From: Caryophanales bacterium UBA6380
GTDB lineage: Bacteria; Bacillota_I; Bacilli_A; RFN20; CAG-826
Reading direction: 5' to 3'
Assembly (NCBI GenBank): GCA_002438785.1
Contig: DJQS01000013.1
Location: forward strand, 104,150-168,149
Length of the DNA stretch: 64,000 bases
In this document: positions 52,205-58,933 of the stretch, in pieces
How the letters are laid out: the number at the start of each line of letters is the position of its first letter
Position numbering within the stretch: position 1 is the stretch's first letter
The notes under the pieces: model-generated
The model's database searches: none
What the model was told of the DNA's origin: nothing
Seen by the model: the letters and a program-made list of their open reading frames with translations, nothing else
Translations under genes and position numbers: made by a program

Positions 52205-53237
52205 TCTATATTCATATTCCTTACCGAAACTTGAAAACTTAATGCTTAGTATAGGCCAAAAAAAATTTAGGGCTACTCAACTTTTCAAATGGATTTATGA
52301 AAAGGGCGTAATTAATTTCGATGAAATGAGTGATATTTCTTTAAGTTTTCGTGAAGAATTGAAGAAGAATTATTTTCTTAAAATTCCTAAAATTTACACA
52401 AAACAAATTTCTAGTGATGGCACTATAAAACTGCTACTTGAATTAGAAGATGGTAATAAAATCGAAACTGTCTTGATGAGATATGATTATGGCAATGTTG
52501 CTTGTGTTACTAGTGAAGTAGGATGCAATATGGGTTGCTGTTTTTGTGCTTCTGGATTGTTAAAAAAGAAGCGAGCATTAAGTGTTGATGAACTCGTTGG
52601 ACAGATTTTAGTTTTAAACAATTTATTAAAAGAAGAAGGAAAAAGAGTATCTCATGTTGTTGTTATGGGAACTGGTGAACCATTTGACAATTATGATAAT
52701 GTAATGGATTTTATTAGAATATTAAATCACCCCCATGGTCTTGCAATTGGTGCAAGACATATAACTGTTTCTACTTGTGGTTTAGTTGATAAAATTAGGC
52801 AATATGCAAACGAAGGGCTTCAAATTAATTTAGCAATTTCTTTACATGCCCCTACAAATGAATTAAGAAATAAAATTATGCCAATAAATCTTAAATATCC
52901 TCTTGAGGAATTAATGGATGCGGTTAGATATTATGAAAAAACTGCCCAAAGAAGAGTTACTTTTGAATATATTTTGTTAAAGGATATAAATGATAGTAAA
53001 GAGTGTGCTATAGAATTAGCTAATTTAATAAAAGGGACTCTTGCTTATGTAAATTTAATTCCTTTTAATCCTGTTAAAGAACTTAAATATCAAAGAACCG
53101 ATTCTAAAAAAGTTCATGATTTTATGGATACTTTGATGAAACGAAATATTAATGTTACAATAAGAAAAGAATTTGGAACTGATATTGATGCTGCATGCGG
53201 TCAATTAAGAGCAAAACATGAATACAAAGAGATTTAA
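52197..53237 (+). CDS. rlmN: 23S rRNA (A2503-C2) / tRNA (A37-C2) methyltransferase
   Basis: 346 residues. Radical-SAM enzyme with the C-x3-C-x2-C cluster in G-C-N-M-G-C-C-F-C-A-S-G, the G-E-P-F-D-N-Y region, and the C-terminal acceptor Cys in I-D-A-A-C-G-Q-L-R. A second catalytic Cys lies in S-T-C-G. It methylates A2503 of 23S rRNA at C2, which tunes the peptide exit tunnel, and A37 in some tRNAs. It overlaps the RsmB-like gene by eight bases and prpC by 20. Confidence 0.96.
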   Translation: MINLYSYSLPKLENLMLSIGQKKFRATQLFKWIYEKGVINFDEMSDISLSFREELKKNYFLKIPKIYTKQISSDGTIKLLLELEDGNKIETVLMRYDYGNVACVTSEVGCNMGCCFCASGLLKKKRALSVDELVGQILVLNNLLKEEGKRVSHVVVMGTGEPFDNYDNVMDFIRILNHPHGLAIGARHITVSTCGLVDKIRQYANEGLQINLAISLHAPTNELRNKIMPINLKYPLEELMDAVRYYEKTAQRRVTFEYILLKDINDSKECAIELANLIKGTLAYVNLIPFNPVKELKYQRTDSKKVHDFMDTLMKRNINVTIRKEFGTDIDAACGQLRAKHEYKEI

Positions 53238-53973
53238 TGGCACATTTTCTTACAAAAAAGATCTTGGAAAAGTAAGAATTTCTAATGAAGACAACGCTAA
53301 AGTACTTGTTGATAGTGTTGGCAATGTTTTGATGATGGTTGCTGATGGAATGGGTGGAGCAAATAAAGGTGATTATGCTAGTTTAGAAGTGATCAATGGA
53401 ATGAGTGAAGCTTTTAAAAATCGCAAGAGATTTTATTGCTTATTTGATTGCGTTCATTTTATTAAAAAAAATTTAAAAATTATTAATAAAAGAATTTATA
53501 ATTTAAGTTTTACAAATAATAATTATAAAGGCATGGGGTCAACTATTATCATTGCTTTTATATATAAAGATGAATTAATTGTTGCTAATGTAGGTGATAG
53601 CAGATGTTATTCACTAAGCAAAAAAGAATTTAAGCAATTAAGTGAAGATGAAACATATGCCTATTATTTATACAATAGTGGTCAAATAAGCAAAGAAGAA
53701 ATAAAAACTCATCCAAAAAGACATGTTTTAATTAATGCAATTGGGATTTATCCTTCTTTAAGTGTTGATATTAAGATATTTAAATATAATAAAGAAAGTA
53801 TTCTACTTTGTAGTGATGGATTATACAATAATGTAAATGAACCAGATATTGAAAATATTTTAAGAACTGATGATTCAACCGAAGTTAAAGTTAATAGCCT
53901 TATAAATGTCGCTAATTTTAATGGCGGTAGTGATAATATTTCTGTAGCGCTTTGGGAGTGCTTAGATGATTAG
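53218..53973 (+). CDS. prpC: PP2C-family protein Ser/Thr phosphatase
   Basis: 251 residues. Metal-binding and catalytic motifs of PP2C are complete: G-K-V-R-I-S-N-E-D-N near 17-26, V-A-D-G-M-G-G, the M-G-S-T segment, V-G-D-S-R, C-S-D-G-L and G-G-S-D-N at the C terminus. It removes phosphate from the targets of PrkC. The start lies 20 bases inside rlmN; no nearer alternative exists before the conserved motif. Its end overlaps prkC by eight bases, so the pair is made together. Confidence 0.94.
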   Translation: MNTKRFNGTFSYKKDLGKVRISNEDNAKVLVDSVGNVLMMVADGMGGANKGDYASLEVINGMSEAFKNRKRFYCLFDCVHFIKKNLKIINKRIYNLSFTNNNYKGMGSTIIIAFIYKDELIVANVGDSRCYSLSKKEFKQLSEDETYAYYLYNSGQISKEEIKTHPKRHVLINAIGIYPSLSVDIKIFKYNKESILLCSDGLYNNVNEPDIENILRTDDSTEVKVNSLINVANFNGGSDNISVALWECLDD

Positions 53974-54856
53974 AATTAATGATGTTGTTAGTGAAAGATA
54001 TAAAATTCTTGCTTCTATTGGAAAAGGTGGTATGAGTGATGTATATGAAGCTAAAGACTTCATATTAAAAAGAAATATAGCAATTAAGTTTCTTAGTGAA
54101 AGTGCTTTAAAAAAAGTCGATAATATCATTAGATTTCAAAACGAAGCTCGTTTTTCAAGTTCACTTAATCATCCTAATATTGTAAAAATATACGATTATG
54201 GTGAACATCAAAATACTCTTTTTATTGTAAATGAATTAGTTAAAGGACAGACTTTAAAAGAGGCTCTTGATTTTAAAGGTGCTTATACAATAAATGAAAC
54301 ATGCTCAATAATGCTTCAACTTTGTGATGCGTTAATTTATATTCATGCTCGTAAAATAATTCATCGTGATATTAAAAGTTCAAATGTTTTTATTCTTCCA
54401 GATGGTAGTATAAAAATCGGGGATTTTGGGATATCTTATTTGCTTGATAGTAATTTAAACATTAATGAAAATAAAAAAATTGCTGGTACTGCACAATATT
54501 TAGCTCCTGAACTTATTAAAGGTAAAGTAAATGGGACATATCAAAGCGATATTTATGCTTTAGGAATATTATTTTATGAATTGCTTACTGGTGTAGTTCC
54601 TTTTGATGGTAATGATCCAAGCGATATTGCAATAAAACACATAAAAGAAGAATTGCCTAGTCCTTTAAAACTTATTCCATCTTTGCCAGTTGAAGTAGAA
54701 CATATTTTTTATAAAGCAACTGATAAGGACTTAAGAAAAAGATATAAAACTGTAAAAGCTATGCGTGATGATATTTTAAATTTATATAAAAATAAAAAAG
54801 CAATGAAGCAAGGAAGAAGCTTATTAGCTCGTATTTTTGGATTATCATCTAATTAA
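53966..54856 (+). CDS. prkC: Ser/Thr protein kinase, PrkC type without membrane and PASTA parts
   Basis: 296 residues, all of it kinase domain: glycine loop I-G-K-G-G-M-S-D-V-Y, Lys41 in A-I-K, catalytic H-R-D-I-K-S-S-N, D-F-G, and the A-P-E motif. PrkC/PknB kinases of Bacilli have a membrane helix and several PASTA domains after the kinase (about 600-700 residues); here the chain stops about 25 residues after the kinase with a basic tail, and no further open frame carries the missing parts. It should be cytoplasmic and not sense wall fragments. It forms a pair with prpC. rsgA, normally next, is absent. Confidence 0.93.
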   Translation: MIRINDVVSERYKILASIGKGGMSDVYEAKDFILKRNIAIKFLSESALKKVDNIIRFQNEARFSSSLNHPNIVKIYDYGEHQNTLFIVNELVKGQTLKEALDFKGAYTINETCSIMLQLCDALIYIHARKIIHRDIKSSNVFILPDGSIKIGDFGISYLLDSNLNINENKKIAGTAQYLAPELIKGKVNGTYQSDIYALGILFYELLTGVVPFDGNDPSDIAIKHIKEELPSPLKLIPSLPVEVEHIFYKATDKDLRKRYKTVKAMRDDILNLYKNKKAMKQGRSLLARIFGLSSN

Positions 54857-54862
54857 TTTATA

Positions 54863-54871
54863 TGGTAAAAT
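54863..54871 (+). promoter_or_regulatory. Extended -10 promoter element before rpe (leaderless)
   Basis: TGG-TAAAAT, an extended -10, six bases, then ATG 54878; no Shine-Dalgarno sequence and no clear -35, which an extended -10 does not need. Confidence 0.45.
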
Positions 54872-54877
54872 AACTTT

Positions 54878-55534
54878 ATGAAAGAAATAGCTTATTCGAT
54901 ATTATCTAGTGATTTTTCAAAATTAGAAGATGATTTAAATATAATGCTTAATAGTGGCGTAAAATATTTACACTATGATGTAATGGATGGACATTTTGTT
55001 AATAACATTAGTTTTGGGCCTCATGTTTTATCGACTATTAATAAAGAGCATAAATTAATTAATGATGTACATTTAATGATTACTAATCCAAGAGATTATG
55101 TAGAAAAATTTGTTTTAGCTAATGCAGATATTATAACTTTCCATTATGAAGCTTTAAAAAATGATGATGATATTGATGAAATAATAAATTTAATTCATAC
55201 ATATAATTGTAAGTGTGGCTTATCTATTAAGCCAAAAACTAGTGTTGACAAAATAGTTAAATTTTTAAATAAGTTGGATTTAGTATTGATAATGTCTGTA
55301 GAACCTGGGTTTGGTGGACAATCCTTTATCGAAGAAAATTATAAAAAAATTGAAGTTTTAGATGGTTTTAAGAAAAAATATGGACTTAATTTTATAATTG
55401 AAGTTGATGGTGGAGTAAATAATACAAATGGTAAAAAAATTTTAAAAAGTGGGGCTAATTTATTAGTTTGCGGAAGTTATTTAGCAAAAGCAAATCACAA
55501 AATAGAAGCTGTTTTAAATATTTTAGGAGATTGA
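54878..55534 (+). CDS. rpe: Ribulose-phosphate 3-epimerase
   Basis: 218 residues. A TIM-barrel enzyme of the pentose phosphate pathway that interconverts ribulose-5-phosphate and xylulose-5-phosphate. Motifs: S-I-L-S-S-D-F, H-Y-D-V-M-D-G-H-F-V-N-N, V-H-L-M-I (metal His/Asp sites), M-S-V-E-P-G-F-G-G-Q and E-V-D-G-G-V-N. It starts 21 bases after prkC. The next gene begins one base after its stop and has a GGAG site inside the rpe end. Confidence 0.96.
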   Translation: MKEIAYSILSSDFSKLEDDLNIMLNSGVKYLHYDVMDGHFVNNISFGPHVLSTINKEHKLINDVHLMITNPRDYVEKFVLANADIITFHYEALKNDDDIDEIINLIHTYNCKCGLSIKPKTSVDKIVKFLNKLDLVLIMSVEPGFGGQSFIEENYKKIEVLDGFKKKYGLNFIIEVDGGVNNTNGKKILKSGANLLVCGSYLAKANHKIEAVLNILGD

Positions 55535-55535
55535 T

Positions 55536-56192
55536 ATGGATTTATCTTACATTGTGCTCATTATATTGTCATGGATTCTAATTACTTTTTTATTAATTAA
55601 TTGGATAATGATTTTTAATCGTACTGATAGTAAAAAATTTAGCTTTTTTACCTTTTTTCCATTTGAATTAAACCCTTATCGCAGACAAACTAAGCAAGGT
55701 AAATTTTCTTTATTTTTATTATCTTTATTAACTTTATTAATGATTGTTCCAATAATTTTATTTGCAATTAGTTTCAATTATGTTAGCAGTTATGTAATGA
55801 TGTCTTTTTTTATTATCGCATTTTGTTCATTTTTAGCTTTATTATTTATTAAATTATCTAATTATTATAAACATTTAATTTTTGTTTCAATTTTTGTTAC
55901 TGTTGAATTTACTTTATTATTATTAATGTTCTTTTATTTCTCAAATAAAAATTACGGCTATTCTATTTTGACTACAAAGAGTATTATCTGCATTGTTTTA
56001 TTAATCATTCAAATGATTTTTGAATTTATTTTAATATTTAATCCTAATTATAAAAATTGGGCCAAAATGGTAAAAATGGATGCTGAAATTTTTTCTCGTC
56101 CAAAATATTGTTATTTAGCAATGCTTGAATGGGGAACTTTCCTTAATTTAATTTTAAATTATATTCCAATCTCTATCATTTTATTATTTTAA
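55536..56192 (+). CDS. Unrecognised six-helix membrane protein
   Basis: 218 residues, mostly hydrophobic, with about six predicted membrane helices (about 4-26, 58-80, 85-105, 113-135, 145-168, 195-217) and a polar loop after the first that holds N-R-T-D-S-K-K and Y-R-R-Q-T. I recognise no family. GGAG lies six bases before the start, in the end of rpe, so it is translated from the same transcript. A bidirectional terminator follows. Confidence 0.7.
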   Translation: MDLSYIVLIILSWILITFLLINWIMIFNRTDSKKFSFFTFFPFELNPYRRQTKQGKFSLFLLSLLTLLMIVPIILFAISFNYVSSYVMMSFFIIAFCSFLALLFIKLSNYYKHLIFVSIFVTVEFTLLLLMFFYFSNKNYGYSILTTKSIICIVLLIIQMIFEFILIFNPNYKNWAKMVKMDAEIFSRPKYCYLAMLEWGTFLNLILNYIPISIILLF

Positions 56193-56216
56193 TTATAAGT
56201 TTTTAGTAAACGAAAT

Positions 56217-56244
56217 AAAAAAGTCTCAACAAGTGAGACTTTTT
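56217..56244. terminator. Bidirectional terminator between the membrane protein gene and rpmB
   Basis: AAAAAGTCTCA (56218-56228), ACAAG loop, TGAGACTTTTT (56234-56244). It ends three bases from the rpmB stop on the minus strand. Confidence 0.88.
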
Positions 56245-56246
56245 AA

Positions 56247-56438
56247 TTACTTTTTAAGTGATTTATTGAGGGTTTTATAAGCACGAGCAGACATTTTAAC
56301 TCTAACTACTTGCCCATTAATTTCAACTTTATATGTTTGTAAATTAACATTCCAAGTTCTACGTGTTGCACGTAAACTATGAGAACGCTTATTTCCACTT
56401 AATGGATGCTTACCTGTAATAGGACAAACTCTAGACAT
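56247..56438 (-). CDS. rpmB: 50S ribosomal protein L28
   Basis: 63 residues, the usual length: M-S-R-V-C-P-I-T-G-K, then the S-G-N-K-R-S-H-S and R-T-W-N-V-N-L-Q segments, and a Lys-rich end. It binds 23S rRNA near the E site. A full AAGGAGG lies before the start. It is monocistronic with its own promoter and terminator. Confidence 0.96.
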   Translation of the reverse strand: MSRVCPITGKHPLSGNKRSHSLRATRRTWNVNLQTYKVEINGQVVRVKMSARAYKTLNKSLKK

Positions 56439-56466
56439 TTCGTTTACCTCCTTAAATCGCCTAATA

Positions 56467-56496
56467 AGTATAACACTATGGCAATATTTAAATCAA
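56467..56496 (-). promoter_or_regulatory. Promoter of rpmB
   Basis: Minus strand: TTGATT (plus 56491-56496), 18 bp, TATACT (plus 56467-56472), about 30 bases before the start codon. Confidence 0.6.
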
Positions 56497-56600
56497 GGCT
56501 TATTTTTCTTAATTGTAATTATTTTATAACCGCTTTCATTTATTGATTATATATATTAAAAAACATAGAAACAATCAATGATATTTAAATTTAGATTATT

Positions 56601-56616
56601 ATGGAAGCGTTTTCTT
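56601..56616 (+). promoter_or_regulatory. Consensus cre site (CcpA/LacI-family operator)
   Basis: ATGGAAGCGTTTTCTT matches the degenerate catabolite-responsive element W-T-G-N-A-A-N-C-G-N-W-N-N-C-W-W at every fixed position. It lies 26 bases before the -35 of the small ORF at 56695 and about 100 bases upstream of rpmB on the other strand. The 570 bases from 56439 to 57008 hold otherwise only the broken ORF, its promoter and terminator, and the glgB promoter. Confidence 0.55.
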
Positions 56617-56641
56617 AATTTTCTTATGTCAATTAATATGC

Positions 56642-56669
56642 TTGATAATAATTAAAATAAAAATAGAAT
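56642..56669 (+). promoter_or_regulatory. Promoter of the small ORF at 56695
   Basis: TTGATA (56642-56647), 16 bp, TAGAAT (56664-56669), followed by AAGGAGG at 56680-56686 and ATG 56695. Confidence 0.55.
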
Positions 56670-56694
56670 AGTTGATGATAAGGAGGATAAAAGT

Positions 56695-56849
56695 ATGTTA
56701 AGAGAAAATGAAGAAAATATTTATACGAACGGAAATGGTGAGAAGTTATTAGGATTTGCAAATTTAAATTCAAATCAATGTTATATATGCCAAATGGTAA
56801 TTTTATATTTTTTAAAATAGAAGAGGATGATAATAAAGAATCTTATTAA
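56695..56849 (+). pseudogene. Small ORF, apparently frameshifted (acidic protein of about 52 residues)
   Basis: A full expression set (promoter, AAGGAGG, ATG, terminator) surrounds a short frame. Reading from ATG 56695 gives 41 codons to TAG 56818-56820. In another frame 56778-56849 reads on with M-P-N-G-N-F-I-F-F-K-I-E-E-D-D-N and TAA. Joined, the two halves look like one small acidic protein resembling the short DUF1292-type proteins in feel, but I do not claim the family. One indel between about 56778 and 56800 would repair it. It may be a sequencing error, a pseudogene, or a 41-residue gene that is real as it stands. Confidence 0.45.
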
Positions 56850-56870
56850 GCTTTAAACCAAATAGTTATT

Positions 56871-56898
56871 AAAAAGTAGCATAATTGCTACTTTTTTC
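56871..56898 (+). terminator. Rho-independent terminator after the small ORF
   Basis: AAAAAGTAGCA (56871-56881), TAAT loop, TGCTACTTTTT (56886-56896). It lies 22 bases after the second-frame stop, which supports transcription of the small ORF. Confidence 0.85.
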
Positions 56899-56918
56899 AT
56901 AATTATGAAAATATTTAC

Positions 56919-56986
56919 AATCGTTTACAAAATATTAATATTTTTTGAATTTTTTTATGTCGGTATAAAAATCGTTAATATATAAT
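56919..56986 (+). promoter_or_regulatory. Promoter region of glgB-glgP with TTTACA repeats
   Basis: TATAAT at 56981-56986 lies 23 bases before ATG 57009. About 50 bases further up two TTTACA units stand ten bases apart; the second is part of CGTTTACA, a half-site of LacI-family operators. The full palindrome is poor, so control by a CcpA- or MalR-like repressor is only a suggestion. Confidence 0.4.
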
Positions 56987-57008
56987 ATTAAATAGAGAGG
57001 GGAAATAT

Positions 57009-58910
57009 ATGGCTTATGGTTTACTATATGATTATTTAAATGGTCAATGCATAGAAGCTTATAACTATTTTGGTGCACATTTTGTTAAAAAAGAGATTGA
57101 GGAAGAGATTTTAATTCCATTAAAAAAAGATCCTAATAAGACAAAGAAAAGCAAAGCAAAAAAACTAATAGATGGTGTAATTTTTAGACTTTATGCTCCA
57201 ATGGCTACTGATGTTAGTGTTATTGGAGACTTTAATGATTGGAATCCTGGTGTTCATAAAATGAATAAAATTGATGATTCTGGGGTTTATGAAATTTTTA
57301 TACCTAATTTACATAATTACAGTTTTTATAAATATCATTTTAAAGATGCACGAGGTATTTATGTAGATAAAGCTGATCCATATGCTTTTTTTAGTGAATA
57401 TAGACCAGGAAGTTGTTCTAGATTATTTAATATCGAAGGATTCATTTGGCATGATCGCCCTTTTTTAAATAATAGAAATCGTAATTTTGATCGTCCGATG
57501 TCTATATATGAAATGCATTTGGGTTCATGGAAAGGTAAAATTGATAATAGGAACTTATCATATGAAGAAATTGCTGATTTTTTAATACCTTATTTAAAAG
57601 AACTTGGGTATACTCATGTAGAAATTATGCCAATTACTCAATATCCATTTGATGGATCTTGGGGATATCAAGCCACAGGCTTTTATAGTGTTGATAGCCG
57701 TTATGGAAATCCAATGCAACTCATGTCTTTTGTTGATAGATTACATCAAGCTGGTATTGGTGTGATATTAGATTTTGCTCCTGTTCATTTTGCAACTGAT
57801 GAATATGCTTTATGTCATTTTGATGGCACTTCATTATATGAATATGATAACGAGCATCGTTATAGCCCTTGGGGTAGCCTTCAATTTGATTTAGGCAAAG
57901 ACCCAGTAAGAAGTTTCTTAATGAGTGCAATGAATTATTTTGTGACATATTTTCATTTTGATGGCATAAGAGTTGATGCTGTTAGTAATATTGTTTATTG
58001 GGAAGGAAATAAAAATAATGGTGAAAATAATGGAGCAACAGAATTTATTAAAAGATTAAATGGCAAAATGCATATTTTACATGATGATGTAATGATGATT
58101 GCTGAAGATAGTACCGATTTTCCAGGTGTTACTAAGCCATTAGAGTATGGTGGACTTGGCTTTGATTATAAATGGGATTTAGGTTGGATGAACGATACCT
58201 TAAAATATTATTCATTAGATCCTGTATATAAAAAGTTCGAACATGATAAAATAACTTTCTCTATGGCATATTTCTTTAGTGAAAATTTCTTATTGCCATT
58301 ATCGCACGATGAGGTTGTTCATGGGAAAGGGACAATTATAAATAAGATGTTTGGTGATTATGATACTAAATTTGCTTTAATTAGAAATTTGTTTACTTAT
58401 CAATTTGCTCATCCAGGAAAAAAATTAAATTTTATGGGAAATGAATTAGCTAGTTTTGATGAATGGAATGAAAATAAATCATTGCCTTGGGAATTAAAAA
58501 AATATCCAAAACATGATAGTATTACTAGACTAGTTAGAGACTTGAATTTAATTTATCGTCACGAAGAAGCTATGCATTTTGAAGAATTTAATCCAATTCA
58601 TTTTAATTGGCTAATGGTTGATAATAAAGATCAATCTATTTTTGCCTTTGAAAGAAGGGCAATGAATTCTCATCTTGTTTTTATTTTCAATATGACGCCA
58701 GTTTATTATGAAAGTTATGACGTTGGCATTACAAGAGACGGTACATATATAGAAATATTTAACAGTGATAAAGATGTTTATGGTGGAAGCAATGCTTATA
58801 ATGGACTTGAAATTACAAGTTCTTTATATGGACCTGAAAATAAACCTTTTAAAATAAGTATAAAATTAGCCCCTTTTGCAGGAATAATTTTAAAATTTAA
58901 TAGTAAATAA
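57009..58910 (+). CDS. glgB: 1,4-alpha-glucan branching enzyme
   Basis: 633 residues. It forms alpha-1,6 branches in glycogen. N-terminal part with A-Y-N-Y-F-G-A-H and a Lys-rich insert, CBM48 (residues about 55-140: D-F-N-D-W-N-P), then the GH13 barrel: D-G-I-R-V-D-A-V with the nucleophile Asp, M-I-A-E-D-S acid/base Glu, and L-S-H-D-E-V-V-H. GAGGGG precedes the start. glgP follows after 23 bases. glgC and glgA, needed for synthesis, are not in the window. Confidence 0.96.
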   Translation: MAYGLLYDYLNGQCIEAYNYFGAHFVKKEIEEEILIPLKKDPNKTKKSKAKKLIDGVIFRLYAPMATDVSVIGDFNDWNPGVHKMNKIDDSGVYEIFIPNLHNYSFYKYHFKDARGIYVDKADPYAFFSEYRPGSCSRLFNIEGFIWHDRPFLNNRNRNFDRPMSIYEMHLGSWKGKIDNRNLSYEEIADFLIPYLKELGYTHVEIMPITQYPFDGSWGYQATGFYSVDSRYGNPMQLMSFVDRLHQAGIGVILDFAPVHFATDEYALCHFDGTSLYEYDNEHRYSPWGSLQFDLGKDPVRSFLMSAMNYFVTYFHFDGIRVDAVSNIVYWEGNKNNGENNGATEFIKRLNGKMHILHDDVMMIAEDSTDFPGVTKPLEYGGLGFDYKWDLGWMNDTLKYYSLDPVYKKFEHDKITFSMAYFFSENFLLPLSHDEVVHGKGTIINKMFGDYDTKFALIRNLFTYQFAHPGKKLNFMGNELASFDEWNENKSLPWELKKYPKHDSITRLVRDLNLIYRHEEAMHFEEFNPIHFNWLMVDNKDQSIFAFERRAMNSHLVFIFNMTPVYYESYDVGITRDGTYIEIFNSDKDVYGGSNAYNGLEITSSLYGPENKPFKISIKLAPFAGIILKFNSK

Positions 58911-58933
58911 AATTAATATAATAGGAGAATAAT

